Shown here in pieces: positions 11,142 through 23,682 of a stretch of DNA of 64,000 nucleotides. Where the stretch lies: positions 1,860,001-1,924,000 of the forward strand of contig CM022376.1 in assembly GCA_011800155.1 (NCBI GenBank), read 5' to 3'. The notes under the pieces were generated by a model. That model worked only from the letters and a program-made list of their open reading frames with translations. It was not told the origin of the DNA and made no database searches. Each line of letters opens with the position of its first letter. Position 1 is the stretch's first letter. A program made the translations under genes and the position numbers. The stretch is from Flammulina velutipes (taxonomy: Eukaryota; Basidiomycota; Agaricomycetes; Agaricales; Physalacriaceae).

Positions 11142-11471
11142 GATGGTAAGATATAAATCAATCGGAATCGACTACATCACGTGCTTCTGCCATCACCTTG
11201 AACGGCTTTGGGGACGTCGTAGCGCCTCAAATCAGGAAAAACGGCTCCGTCACACCCTCAAAAATGTCTTTCTGGAGGCCATCACGGAGAGCTTTTGAGG
11301 GGAAAAGTTGTCGGGAGCAGGTTCAAAACTTTGCGGTGTGCACGTGATGTAGTCGGTTCCGCTTGAGGACTATCTTAGGAGGACAAGTTGCACAGCCACC
11401 CCAAAGCTCGACGCATTTCACAATACAAGTACACCAGTAATATTTAGAAAGAAAAATGACTGCACAGAACA
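11142..11471. other. intergenic region
   Basis: Upstream of the carrier gene and downstream of the next minus-strand gene. Likely carrier promoter; no other feature was seen. Confidence 0.4.
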
Positions 11472-13205
11472 TCAAGCATTCGGATCGATGTACATTTGAC
11501 TTCCTGCCAATAGCTCCCTCAATTTCAGAACAGACATTCTCTTCTTCACTCGCACCATCGACCCATTGCTAGTACTGTACCTCATCCCCCAGATCGTATA
11601 CTTCTCGCCATCCACAGCAAACTCATGCATTGCCGTGGATGTAAGTAACGCGGTTGGATTCTCCAGGAAGACCAGAATAGTTTCCATAATATCTCCGGAT
11701 AGGCACTCACTCCTCTGAAGAAGGTCCCCCATCCGCCCCGTATCGTAGTCCATTACGACGTCAGCCCATCCGGTTGGGGTATGATCTCTTCCGAGGCTAA
11801 CGTCCATAGACGTGATACTCCATCGCAGATTCGTAGCGGAGGAGAATGAGATATCCTGGTCCTCCAGGACAGAGAAAGGATCGCCATCAAACATCTCCAA
11901 GACAGAATTGAAATCTTTGGGTTGTATTTGCGATGCATTTGTCCTTTGTCTGATTATTAGAAGGCAGAAAACGCGCTTGACCTCACAACTCACGAAGGCG
12001 GAGTCAAAGTCGTCGCACAAGTACCAGTATTTGACCTATGAACGGTGTAAGAAACAGATAGAAGTATCATAGAGGGCTTACTGGGAGGCTCTTTTACGTG
12101 CTCGTCGCTCTCTATTTCCAACGAAGGAGGGAGTATCTGGTTGCGCCACACATTGCGAAACGCTCTCGATCGGAGATGGGGGATGATCCTGTGAGTGATC
12201 GGCTCCTTCACTTGATGTATAAGTAGTAGAAATGTTGTTCGACAGATCCTCTACTGTCCCCGGCATCAAGGAATATTCTGAGTCAGCCTTGGGTGATGAT
12301 ATTTCGTATGGACGTCTCTCCCTTTCAGCGGAAGGCGACACGTTTTCACCAGGATTGCTTGCGCGAGTGCGTGATGTTCTCAGACTCTGTATGGGGATTA
12401 TATCTTCATTCTGGGTCAGAGAGCTGGAGCCACTGGAAAAGTGCACTCTTCTATCACGATTTCGGGCGATGTTTTCCATTGCGGTAGGAGCAGTAGTAGA
12501 CCAGGATCTATGAGCTGTCAGATTCGTGTTCCAGACGACCAGGCGAAACTAACTCGAGCTGAGCAACCTTCAGAGGTAATTGCTGCGGCAACAGCGTAAT
12601 TGTTGGCGACTCTGAACGATCGTTCACTAGACTCTCGAAAGTGCAGCGATATGGAAGACGAGTAGGATTGTGAGGTGCCCTCGAGTTTGTATCCCTACAA
12701 ATCAGTTATCAATGTCTGGCAGTACGATCGAATGAGAGGGAGTACTCACAAGCACTGGGAAATGTACCTCAAGATCGTATCTGTCCAGAACACAGAGTTA
12801 TACACCAGCGGGAGGATAGCCTTCGTGATGGTCTTAACAGCAGTTATTAAGTTTGAAACCCGAATAGCTGTACTATCCATGTGCCCTGGTGTCAACTTCA
12901 CACGGCGCTAAGTCCCCACAGATCACTTACTGTTGGCCACCGGTCCCACTATACTGTAGGTGAACGTTCATCTTCCAGGCGACGTAGAGACGCATGTCAT
13001 CATAGGAAATCAAAGCTCGTCTTTCGTTATCGAACTGCTTGTTCCGTCTGTGCAAATCCAGCCGTAGATATTCACGAGTTGGGGGATCTGATGAGATCAA
13101 GAGTGCCTCAAACTCTTCCAGACCTTGCCGCATGCAGCGAATACAGTGCGCAGACACCTGGGCGAGTCTAACGGCGGTCGAGTGGTTTGACTTGGCCAGG
13201 GGCAT
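11472..13205 (-). CDS. unrecognised protein, about 480 residues
   Basis: The ATG at 13205 (accATGCCCCTGG) opens exon 1, with HCIRCMRQGLEEFEALL and a charged, helical stretch. Downstream exons join in matching phases through introns near 12928, 12758, 12553, 12096 and 12000. The middle is Ser/Pro-rich and probably disordered (ENIARNRDRRVHFSS to NRERRARKRAS). The C-terminal 180 residues are ordered, with FNSVLEMFDGDPFSVLED, RWSITSMDVSLGRDHTP, ILVFLENPTALLTSTAM and a final LRELLAGSQMYIDPNA. All splice junctions keep the frame open, which argues for a real gene. No conserved family or motif was recognised, and no function is proposed. Confidence 0.6.
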
Positions 13206-13492
13206 GGTCGTAGTAAGAGCTTGAGAAGGGTGTAACTTAAGCGCCGTGAGTACATCACAAGGTGAGTGAGTAGCTTACGTAGCAGGAAGCACCCCAGCTA
13301 AGGCATAATAATCTTCTTCCGCCACACTATGTCCGCTTCAATAATAACACATGATAACTGTGGTAAATATCAGTCGAAGAAAGAATGCTTGTGCAAATGC
13401 AAACAAAACTCAGATTTATCTATTAACAGGGCTCACTCAATAGATAGACAAAATGAAACATGAATGCACGTTGGTCAACAACGTTGCCCCGA

Positions 13493-15143
13493 CTATGGCC
13501 GGATAGTACTCAAAATGCTGGGCACGGGATGCACAAACCTCTGAGTATCATTAGCCTGTGAGTGACTGTCAGCTAGCCCTCCATCAAGAGGACGATGTAC
13601 TGACCTGTCGATACAAGCCACGCTCAATTGGTTTGAAACTTGTTGGGGTTCCACTATCCTCACGTAGGCCTTTAGTCATGATTCCAGGACCCCCAGTCGT
13701 CGAGGTTGAGTACCGGCGTCCTACAATCAAGTCCGGGCTTTCCTCGCCCGGGCCCACATAGACGGTAGTGGAACTTTCAGTATTGATGGAACGAGCGTTG
13801 AGACTGTCCGAAAGTTAGATTCGGTAATGCTTAGTAGACAGAGCATTCAGATTACCTTGCGAGGAGACAAATAGAATACACTGCGTAGTGTCAGCGCTGC
13901 CCAGGCAATTTTTATCGTACCAAACTCACGTTTCGGCTGGTTGATGTAAAATGCAAGGTAAATGACTGTGCACAAGATGCTTGAGCACAGGAGAAGAATT
14001 TGGTATACAGGGAAGCGTACAATTCGTCGACATGAGCGAATACTAAATAAGCAGATGAGGATGATAACAAGAGAAGTGAACACGAGTCTCACAGTGATCA
14101 GGCAGACAAGGAAATTCAAACTATTGAATGATCAATTAGCGTCGGTGATGTCTTTATGGTACTAGACAATGCGCACCTCGAAATTAAGCCCGTTTCTGTG
14201 AAGGTCTTCAGAGTGAAAATACACATGTAAGACGATTGGAAACTTACGAACGGCCCACAACATAACTCTGTCTATCACCCTAGCTATGCTAAAGACGCAA
14301 TCAGCTTAGAACATGAAACAACACCCAAGAATAACCTACCATTTTTGCGAAATCCGGTGTCGTCGACCAGCGAACCAGGAGATGATTACAACGGAGATGT
14401 AGCCATCTACAACAAGAGCCAGCGTAAATGCTGCGATTATCATCGAGGACATCTTCGTATTGAAGTCACGGAGAGAATCCAAAACCAACAAATAGACAGC
14501 TACTACCATGCATACTGACAAGGAGGTGATGTCTAACAGGATGGCGATACCCATAACGAGCTTGTTGGATGTGAGTTTGAAGATCCTATATATGTAGTAC
14601 GCGTCGACTGTGAGGATGAAGTGCCCCTTTAGTCACAATCATCGGGGAAGAGTGAAATACAACTCACATATGAGCTTGAGCCCAATGGCTATAATGACGT
14701 TTGTGCCGATTGACTTGGGTGCATGAAGCATAGAGGTAGGATTACCGTAATCAGCCACAGCGAATATATAGAGGGTATGGCAAACACATATGGTTTGACC
14801 TAGTTCGAGAGCGCTGCCGATCAGATCAGTCACTGGCATAATAATAGAGTCCTGAACCACCAACTGACAGGACAACTCCAACCTAAGAGTGTTGTTAGAT
14901 ATATCAGATCACCTCCTTCTCGTGGGGGCAAAGGACGATGCTTACCATACTCTTCAGCCACATCGGATCGTTTTCATAAGTTCGAAAATACGTATGACTC
15001 TGTGCGATACAGATTCCAAACAATGTGCAAAACGTCATCACACCAACAAGCAGGGCACCTGTAATTTTCTTCACGTTAACGTGGGTACCATCTAGCAGAC
15101 GTACAAGCATACCAAGACTTGTGTCCAGAGAAGTCGAGGCCAT
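13493..15143 (-). CDS. DUF6534-family multi-pass membrane protein
   Basis: The start at 15143 gives MASTSLDTSLGML, then an intron, then GALLVGVMTFCTLFG, the usual beginning of this family. Further exons give FRTYENDPMWLK, TDLIGSALELGQTICVCHTLY, ADYGNP, a DGYISVVIISWF helix, VIDRVMLWAV, QTGLISSLNFLVCLIT, then VIYLAFYINQPK and the family hallmark SICLLASLNARSINTES near the C-terminus. About seven hydrophobic helices are present and the tail is hydrophilic and Ser/Thr-rich. The last short exon ends in TAG at 13493. One acceptor near 14873 is ambiguous; skipping GTTGGAG keeps the frame. Function is unknown. It is the second member of this family in the window (the other starts at 946). Confidence 0.78.
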
Positions 15144-15794
15144 GATGGCAATGTTACGAGCTCTGTCGAATAGTGAGCTTGCCTGTATATGCCTTTGGAA
15201 TTCGGAAATCACTACAAGCCGATATCGAAATTTCTGTGAAACGTCCTCAGCGGGAGGACGAACTGTTCTGTGAATCATAACAGGTTCTGCATCTCCTGGC
15301 GCTTCGTTCTCTGACTGATGAGATGGAAGAGAAGAGTGCGAGGGAAACAACAGCGAAGCGCTCGGCATCCTCGTGGATGCGAAGCCGGGGACTGAGGCAG
15401 CCGCGCTCAATATCAAAAGTCATAGCCTTTGTGGAGTTCAAAATGAAAGACTCGGAGTCGGCTCTGAGGTGTATAAACGCCTTGAGCTATATAGACTGCG
15501 ATCCACTTACTTTTTTGATAGCATCCGTGATCAATTGTAAAGAAGTCGAACGTCAAGTCTGAGGCTGTTCTGCACTGGACAGAACTAGTGATTCAAACTC
15601 GTGTCACTGTGGCTACGGTTTCGGTGGTGGTGGTGGTGGTTGTTCAGAGAGACGCCGTTGTGGCAGTGCAATTGCTTACATACGCAAGGCTGAGCGTGGC
15701 GCAATGAAATACAAGAACCATGAAGGAGGGATAATTTAGTAGCGTAGATGCTATAGTACACGGAAGACTACAAAATGATATACAATACTTGGTA
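15144..15794. other. intergenic region with a short GGT repeat
   Basis: Between two minus-strand genes. It holds a short run of GGT triplets near 15630-15648 and probably the promoter of the DUF6534 gene. No exon is supported. Confidence 0.4.
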
Positions 15795-17408
15795 TCAAGA
15801 GGCATTGAAAGTCAATCTAGACTCATTGCGACTTCGTGGTAACCTTCTGGCTGTTCTGGTAGCACGCATGCGATAATCCATGTCTATACTTCCGTCAACA
15901 ATGCTTTTCCGGAGACGAGGCCACCTTAGCTCACCAATTGGACTTGTAAAGTTGTGTACCATCGGATTGAGACTGAGTCGCGAGTTATTAGTGTCTGTGC
16001 TTGCGATCCTTCCGATTTCAACGTCGGTGCCGCGCTTCCTGTTGGGACTAAGAGCGGGTAGCTCGTTGTCTAGGGAGAATTTTGGTGCAGATACTTCGGG
16101 GTATGCAGGTGTGTCCGGGATCTCGAAACGAGATATAACCGAGTCGGAATCTGAGTAGATGGAATAATGTTGGCTCGGCGTAACTCGTCCTTCACGGGCA
16201 GCGATTTCGCTCTCGATAGAACGGGGGAAGAATATTACGAGGGTAAGGCCTGAGGAGACACCGCACCCGATCGCAGCGACGACGGTCAAAAGTTCTGAAA
16301 CGAGGTGAGTCGGCGTTGATGCGAAACGGAAACCATCCGTACCAACGGCGAATCGCTTGGTATTGATGACGGGGACACTTCGTATACCATCGGCTCCTAG
16401 AATGACGAAAGGGATAGTGAATAGAAAACGGAAGACGATCCGGATGGACTGTGATGGAGGTGAGTGGATAATTGAAAAATATGGGGAATGGGAATACATT
16501 GAGCTCGTGGAATTTGGTTAGTCGGATAACCGTTCCTTTGTCTACTCCCTCCTTCTTTAAAGTTTGGAGGAAGGTGTCGAAAGACCATCTAGATCACCCG
16601 TTCAATAATTAGCCAACATGAATAACTGCACAAAAACTTACAGAATAGGCGTGAACCAAAGCGTCAAGCTAAGGCTTCCCAAACCTCCCGCTAGGAAAGT
16701 ATACGCCTCGCTCTTCATCGAGTTTCCTCTAGTGAAGATCGTGACGAGGGGCATGTAAATTACGGCAACTACAGAGCCACACGCCCAAGTCTTGAAGTAA
16801 ACGGAGCGAAACCAATTTTGTTGAGGATTGGTCTGTGAGGTGACGAGGAAAAGCCAGAAGCACAGTTCTTCGAGATGGGTTACCATTTCCATAGACCATG
16901 CTACTGAGAATGCGAGGTTGAGAGGAAGGACGGCACTGCGATGTCCTGCAGACCATAGATGGAAAGGTTTGGGGATTACTAGGCGGTCTTCAGTACTACA
17001 CATATAAATAGGGGAAAGCGACTGACTACCGTATCCTTCTAACACAATAGATCCCTCCCGATACTTGATGATCGTATAGCCCACAGCGAACGTCGCTATA
17101 AGTGGGACATTGAAGAGGTACGTGTAGGTCATTAGACGCTTGAACGCTCCAGAGTATGGGCCGTTATTCCATCGCAGGCATTTGAAGCGGTCGAAACAGT
17201 AGAGATGGTACAAAAGGAATGATAGGAGGATGATTGATATGATGGACCAGACCAGGTAAGTTGAAGCAGGCGCGTTAGACATGACGGGCGGCGGAGAGAA
17301 AGAACGCCACTCGTCTATGAGCAAGACTCGGAGCGAAAAGTTCGAGGCAAGAGCTCGGTCACCTAGGGCATCAGCGGAGCTATATAGCCAGTCGGGGTCA
17401 CTACTCAT
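15795..17408 (-). CDS. multi-pass membrane protein conserved in mushroom-forming fungi
   Basis: The long first exon is open from beyond 17408 to 16645. I chose the ATG at 17408 (MSSDPDWLY); the ATG at 17282 (MSNAPASTYLVW) is an alternative. Two introns (near 16642-16591 and 16497-16455) join it to the C-terminal exon in frame. Hydrophobic helices include VWSIISIILLSFLLYHLY, LFNVPLIATFAVGYTII and VVAVIYMPLVTIF. Family-like segments are DRFKCLRWNNGPYSGAFKRL, LEELCFWLFLV, DKGTVIRLTKFHELN and RIVFRFLFTIPFVILGADGIR. The C-terminal 130 residues are hydrophilic and probably cytosolic. I recall close relatives in other Agaricomycetes but no known function. Confidence 0.7.
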
Positions 17409-18280
17409 GTGCTCGCTGATGGAGGTGATGGGGCTTGATGTTGGCGAATTTGCACATGCTGGTATCATTAAAAAAGCAATGTGACATAGCCTAGCCGCTG
17501 GTTGCCTGGTAGACGCGAGGCGAGGCAAAGGATACAGTGATCAGCACACAACCGTCTCAAAGCTGTAACAATCGCTGCTGTGAAGGTAGAGACCAGTGTG
17601 AGGGTTCGGAGAGACGGCGGACACCGGAGGGTCATGTTCGCTCAATTTGACAGAACAGGGTCACAAGCTGTCACAAGTTCAATTGACAATACAAACCCTT
17701 CAGCTGGTGTGGCGGACTCGGAAGCACACTCTTCCGACATGTCCATCGCACTGCCTGAGGTTTCCCTTTCAGAGTACTATAGAAGACTGTATAGGCGCCT
17801 ACAATCAAACAGTGTTTTATCAGCATCTATGACGGCAATCGTAGGACACTAACCACCAATCAGTCGACATCGATATCATGATCAAAAGGCGCACTAAGCG
17901 CGTTACCCCGAATTTGAGCGGAATTCATCCAAATTCGCCATGAAACCGCAGGAAAGCACCATATATCAATCCCATCGCGACCAGCAAGTCTGTCCTCGCT
18001 GAAACTAAGCAGATCGGTGACCGTCGGTCAAACAGATGCGATTGATGGGAATGATGGCCAGCCCAAAATTGTGCCGTAGGCAATTTCGGCATTTGCCTAT
18101 GTGGCGTCAATTCTTGAACATCCTCTCTTTGACAAACGGTGAAGAAATCCAGCAATGGAAATGAAAGAAATGCAAGAAATGTTCCAATTCTATGTCTATG
18201 ATATGATGCAATATGTAGGTATGTATGGTTATAAGTGATGAATGGAAGTGTGAGGAGTCAGTATATCAATAATAGGACGG
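17409..18280. other. intergenic region
   Basis: Between the membrane protein gene and the end of the Trk gene. Short open frames on both strands lack conserved features. No repeat or RNA gene was found by eye. Confidence 0.4.
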
Positions 18281-20161
18281 TCAGGAAGGAAGGTCCTGTA
18301 TATTATTCGGTAAAGGAGAGTCAATGATTTCGTTGTGGTACTGCTGTTCTTCTCTGCTCTTCTTTGTGGCGAGGTCAGAGGGCAAAGTCACAGCACGGTC
18401 AATGGAGACTGGTAGTCCACGGTGGCGGCCGCGAACCCTAGTAAAGAATTAGACGTCGCATAGATGGTGAGATGAAAGTATTCACATGATGACGATAACT
18501 ACCAGTTTAGAAAGCGGTTTAAACGCCCCAGCGAAGGAGAAGTTGTCCTGAAGCCTGGGTTAGCGGGACACAGCCATCCTTGGACTGAGGAACCATACAT
18601 TCGGGAACCCAAGGCTCAGCCCAATCCCACCAAACGCGGACACCAACTCGAACAGCACACGGAACATGTCGAACCACTTCCTGTCCGGGTCCATCAGGCT
18701 TCCGCGTTCTATAATCGCAATCGCAAACACCGCCCAGACTAGCCACCAGATGTCTGTACGAACCTTTGTCTATCTATGGCCTTTGGATGATAGTATCAGT
18801 GGAGACTTACCGATAGAGACCTGCCGACGAAGATGCCAGCCAAGATATTTGCCCACGCGTTGACGCGGTTCGAACTTCTCCAACTCCTCGAGAGCGGGTT
18901 CTTCATCTTCGTCTTCAACTGCGGCTTCGAATACCCCGAGCGATGGTTCCTCGTTGCTGTGGCCCACATGAGCAGACGCAGAGGTGCATATGATAGGCGG
19001 ACTTACACATTAGTAGAGCGAATACTCATCGCCACCTAAAGTCAAGGGCCCATTTTGAGTATGATCTACCCATCGAAAAGGAGAGGAACGTACAGGATAA
19101 ACCTAAATGTCAAATCGTTGGAGCGATAAGGTCACAGGACACAGTTATGAACTCACTGCAATGTACATCATCACGACATAGAGAAACCTTGAGTGAGTTA
19201 TCAGCCTTCAAGCTCGCTTCAGCTATACCGATCATGCTCACTGTAAAGCCGGTGCACTATCTGCCAGTCCTACGATCGGGAACCCCGACGCCCGAGCAGC
19301 CAAACCCTGGAAAAGACCAATGACAATCTTCTTCCCAGTGTTCAAGGCTTCGTATTGCGGGAGGCCGAAATCTAGTGCGCCCAACATCATCAGACAAAGC
19401 ACAATCTTCGGAAGAAAAAAGAACACACTCAAGAGTTCAAACAGGACCCATTCAATGGCACTGTGGATAGTCGATAAGGAAATGATCGCTCCAAGGCATC
19501 GTGGTGAGATAGTACGAACCTCAGAACCACCAAACAAATCAGTAAGAACCAGGTTTGATGGCTGGGAAATCTATAACGGCAATGACATGCGTGAGTATGA
19601 GCAAGCAGTGACATACTGATCAACTGACAGATAGATGAAGCATCTGAAATTGCAAGTCAATTCAATACCATAACGAAATGTGGCGCACGTACCGACGCGG
19701 GTGGTGAAGAAGGAATTCGAACGCTTGATCCAGTTCGCCGCCACTCTTTGCCACTTTTGATCCTACCCATCTGTTCGAACGTGAGTAAGGATTATCCGAG
19801 AATCATGTCCAAGGATACGGACATGATGAATCTGAGGCTGTGACACAATTACCGTCAGCGGGTATTCCAGTGCATACAACGACGACCTACAAGATAGGCT
19901 ACGGCAAGTACATGAGCCTAGATATATTTAGGAGACGATAAACGTACCAATGCATGGTTCCCGGCCAAGATCACAAAGATGAGAGCAACTGCGCCACATT
20001 CAGAAACGGTAAATACAAGAAACGAGGTACTCACAGATCATCAGATAAGCACCCTGAAATGGAACCATTCCCCTAAAGTCACTCAGCACCGCAAAGAAGA
20101 TTACGCTGAAGCTGTTCGTACATATCAACCAGAGACAGCCCACCACCTGTGTAGGCTCCCA
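18281..20161 (-). pseudogene. TRK1: Trk-type potassium transporter, 3' (C-terminal) part, separated by an 18-kb insertion
   Basis: This is the C-terminal half of a Trk potassium transporter whose N-terminal half is at 38166-39531. It starts in the middle of an exon at GAYTGGGLSLVD, a pore-loop segment with the glycines expected for the selectivity filter. In order follow GMVPFQGAYLM, FALIFVILAGNHALPIFLRF, GGELDQAFEFLLHHPRRCF, YLFPSHQTWFLL, GLFQGLAARASGFPIV, QFLYVVMMYIAVYPVAMSIR, EEPSLGVFE and the last pore segment AFGGIGLSLGFP. Near the end are KLVVIVIMVRGRHRGLPVSID and a TGA at 18281. The many introns join in matching phases, so apart from the insertion nothing is broken. The native protein brings potassium in across the plasma membrane. 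Confidence 0.85.
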
Positions 20162-20184
20162 CACACCGTGGACAAGGTAGTTTA
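20162..20184 (+). repeat. left terminal inverted repeat of the CACTA-type element
   Basis: It starts CACACCGTGGACAAGGTA and matches the reverse complement of 38143-38165 at 22 of 23 positions. The target duplication CCA precedes it. Confidence 0.88.
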
Positions 20185-20525
20185 GGTATCCTCGAAACTG
20201 TTTTAGATAATAAATATATCGAAATGGTAGGAATCAGATTACAAAACGACTAATTTAAGAATATAATCACATAACATCATCTATTCATTGGATTGTCTGT
20301 AGAAATCTTGCATAAATCCATTGGATAGAAGGTCTAACATAGTAAAGCTGTCTGATACGCAGAAAACTACTTCGAAAACTTTGATTTCTGTCCATATAGA
20401 AAGTTGTGATTTGACGGAGGTACCAAAATACATTGTTGTTACAGATATAAACACGAGAGAAAGTCGGCGAGATAGTCCATATTTCTAAACTTTTCATATA
20501 CATATCTAGATATCATTCTTTACTC
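20185..20525. other. left subterminal region of the CACTA-type element
   Basis: AT-rich, without a gene. Transposase-binding repeats are expected here in this superfamily, but I could not recognise a clear repeated motif beyond two similar CATTGGAT stretches near 20287 and 20319. Confidence 0.35.
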
Positions 20526-21509
20526 CTACTGAGATGAGCGTCCCCCTGCCAGCGTCAGCCGCTTGGAAGCCGGTCTTCCCGAGGGCCTCACACTTGCGCT
20601 TCTTTGGTTCGCATTCGCCCGGGTCTCCCGCGCCTTGGCCCTTTGGACGCCCGCTTTACAATCAAGGATGAGTAGGTCCTTGAGAGGCCAAATATCGGCG
20701 TAGTTCAGCAACTGCGGGTATTTCGTAGTGGCCTACGACCAGTCAGACGTCGAGAGTTGGGTTATAGAGGAAAATACTTACCTTTGCTCTAACAGTGTCG
20801 AGCGCATCTTCGGTCTGCAGCTCGTAGCTGACAGACAGGTCAAGGTGAGACTTAGCGAGCTCTTGAATATAATTCTAGAAAGTCCATCAGTTTGGACTTG
20901 AAAGGTTCGAACGTCTGGGGACACCTACACAGATATCCTCCGTCAGCTCACCGAGCTTCAGCCGCTTCTTGAGCTGATCTCGGCCACTGCTCTTCCCGGG
21001 ATATGCGATCTTGATCGTCGTAACCTCCGAAGGGGAAAGGATGGGTCGAGGAGGAGGGGGGACATTGAGCAGAGAGGCGACGCCAACGTCTTCGGCAATC
21101 GTCGTCGTCGTCGCCGTTGTTGTTCTAGACACATAAGAATCAATTATGTGATCAAGTTAGCAGATGTAGTTTGCTTACCCTTCGTTAGTCGGTTTGGCAT
21201 TCGAAGGCGAGCTAGCAAAACGATTGAGTTAATGATTGACAGCCTCTAGGGTGTGACTTACTCTCCACGACGGTAGGCATTGAAAAAGCGAGTGAACAGC
21301 GTTCGCCGACGATTCTTTGCTTTCTGGTACGGGTGAGGGTGTATATCACCCATGACAGAAAGCCGCGCGTCCTGAAGAGCGAGCGGGGATACGGAAGGCG
21401 TCTCCTGACCAAACCCTGTTTGCGCAAGGGCGAGGACGGTGGGAGGCTTTGGGTACGGGCGACTGGCGTGAGCATCTAGCAAAGGAGTCACCGATGGAAT
21501 CTTGGGCAT
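20526..21509 (-). CDS. transposon gene a: unrecognised protein, about 260 residues
   Basis: The ATG at 21509 (MPKIPSVTPLLDAHASRP) starts a five-exon gene ending in TAG at 20526. The exons join in phase through introns near 21262, 21178, 20930 and 20781. The N-terminal half is proline-rich and probably disordered. A helical central part follows (RDQLKKRLKLGELTEDIC, YIQELAKSHLDLSVSYEL), then DIWPLKDLLILDCKAGVQ. The tail is very basic (RAKARETRANANQRSASV) and could bind nucleic acid or act as a nuclear localisation signal. No family was recognised. It is the leftmost gene of the element and is divergent from gene b. This promoter region lacks the hairpin triplets seen further right. Confidence 0.55.
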
Positions 21510-21971
21510 GATGTGAATGCTTACCGTCGTCTCGCTCCCTTTGCCATATTCATAGAGCCGATGACAATAGAAAGGCTGAAGATAGAAGAACAATAGACCC
21601 AGGTCATGTGCTAAGTACCGCCATAAGATTCGATTCAGCGGATAATTAGATGAAGAGCGTACTTATTGTTCGCTATATGGTATATCCGTAGCGGCTTGTC
21701 AAGCTCTACCAAGGCAACAGATGGTGTAAATGATGTATACTATTGTTTGATGACCTGGCGAAACGGATTGGCTATAGATTCAACTGAGTAGATAATTGTA
21801 AGAGAAATGGAGCATACCTATTGTTCGTCGAGCTATGTCCATAGAAACATACGAGTCTAGCCAGTCACCGGCATCGAACAATTGGAGAACACCATGGGGG
21901 GGGGGCGCCCAATTGTCTTCTAGGCAATGTATAAGTATCGACATCTACAATAGAGCTGAAAGACACCAACG
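21510..21971. other. divergent promoter region between genes a and b
   Basis: It contains a run of ten G residues at 21896-21905. No hairpin triplet of the kind seen at 24-34 kb was found. Confidence 0.4.
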
Positions 21972-23682
21972 ATGGGAAAGTTTTACAGCGCTGTTAACAC
22001 TTACAACAGAAGGACCGTTCTCCGAGGCCACGAAAGCCATGTATTGTGCTTGGCGGTAGCGGAGAGTGGAAAGCTCCTAGCAAGCGGAGGTAGGTGTGCT
22101 TCCTGCTCTCTGATGGTGTACTCACTTCTTTGGAGGGGGAGATACATCAATTGTTTGGAGTTTGGACGAGATGAAGGAACTGCACCGTTTTTCGTCGTTT
22201 AGCGTCCGAGGCGCCACGACCGCGATCACATGGGTTCGAAGAGATGATAGTCCCGACGAGGGTTTCATCTACGGTACGTTAGAGGGCTACATTGGCTTCT
22301 GCAAGTACCAAAGCAAGGTGAGATCCAACTGGTGCATACACTGACGAAGTTACTTACATTCACGAAGAGCGGTGTTGAAGAAACACACGTCATTAGATTG
22401 GCATTTCCGAGTGAAATCACCTCCATCGCCTACGATTCCGCAACTTACAGGCTGGCCGTTGCCAACAGAGAAGGTTCGGTCGCTCTGTTTGCTGTGAGCC
22501 CTTCGACGATGCGCAAGACGGCAGATTTGTGGGCGATTCGCATCGACAATTGTATCCCAAAAGCGATCACCTTCACCTCAGCAAAGGATGTCATGGTTTT
22601 TGGCCTACATGATGCGATGTGAGTCTTCTCCGTTTCGTGCGAGTCTGATTCGCTGACAGTGATTAGTATGATCCTCAATGCAAGTACTGGGCAGTTAAAT
22701 AACGACCAGTCAATGCTTCACGGAATCAAGATGTAAGTAAGGCATGTTCATGGATGACATTCAACACTAACATACCTCATAGTGGGGCCGCAGCTTGTAA
22801 TGCCACGCATAACGTATTCTGCGTGGACACGATCTTGGGCGGAGCTGCGCTGTATAAGATGGACGACGGTACACGCCTCAAAGATCTCGAAATCCCACGG
22901 AAGAAGGAACTGGCAGCGCCTAAACAGGTCGCACTAGCAGAGGATTGTACTGTGATCGTTGGCGGTAGCGACCATGGTATCGTGTATGTCTTCGATAGGA
23001 AGACGGGAGCGATGATACAGAAACTCAGGACGAGGAAGGACACCTGGGTTCAGGCAATTACTGTAAGTTTGGTGTCACTCTTCGGAATTGCAATTCCTAA
23101 CGTACCAAGACCACCTCTATCAACGGTGTACCAGCAATCATAGCGGGTCACGCAATGTCGAATAATGGAAGATGCGATATATTTATCTTCCGAAAGACGT
23201 GGGTGCATCATCTGGTATATGCGTTCATCATCCTCTTTGCCTCCATCCTTGGAGTTCTGGGTGGTAAGTTGGTCTATACAGAATCGAAGGTCAGCGATAA
23301 TTCCCGTAGGATGCCACCTTATAACTTACCTATTTTCCAGGCCATAGGACAATACACCGGGGAAGTGTGGTCGACGTGGAGGATATATATATCTGGAAGC
23401 ACCCAAGATGTCAGTCCCTAATCTCGCGTGCGTAACAGTAGCCTGACCGTTCTGTAGGAAGCCACTGTCGATCCGCGTATGACAGGAACACTAGCCCACG
23501 AGACTTCGGGAAATGCACTGGCTGACATCGATCCCAGTCTCAACGCTGTCGTCACCACTATCACAGCCACGGCTACAACCACCACCGACTCCTGGGTGGT
23601 CCCCAGCGATGCGTCTGCTGAAGCACTAATGGAGGAACTCCCGGTAGACGTATTTCTGACAAACGGTACATTAGTTAGGTAG
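21972..23682 (+). CDS. transposon gene b: WD40-repeat protein with one C-terminal membrane segment
   Basis: The start is ATG at 21972 (acgATGGGAAAG). Exon 1 and the start of exon 2 make one clear WD40 repeat: TVLRGHESHVLCLAV, LLASGGGDTSIVWSL. Weaker propeller blades follow (GATTAITWVRR and GTLEGYIGFC; ITSIAYDSATYRLAVANREG; CTVIVGGSDHGIVYVFDRKTGAMIQKL). The C-terminal part has one hydrophobic segment, HLVYAFIILFASILGVLG, and then a Thr/Ala-rich tail ending in TAG at 23682. Eight exons join in phase, giving about 450 residues. WD40 propellers are protein-binding platforms; here the protein could be membrane-anchored. What it does inside a transposon is unknown; it may be captured cargo. Confidence 0.65.

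Noticed and set aside
17580..17852. Plus-strand open frame upstream of the membrane protein gene
   Set aside because: It starts at GTG, has no conserved feature and overlaps the probable promoter of the minus-strand gene.
20287..20327. Repeated CATTGGAT near the left end as transposase-binding repeats
   Set aside because: Only two copies, and none recognised at the right end, so not enough to claim subterminal repeats.
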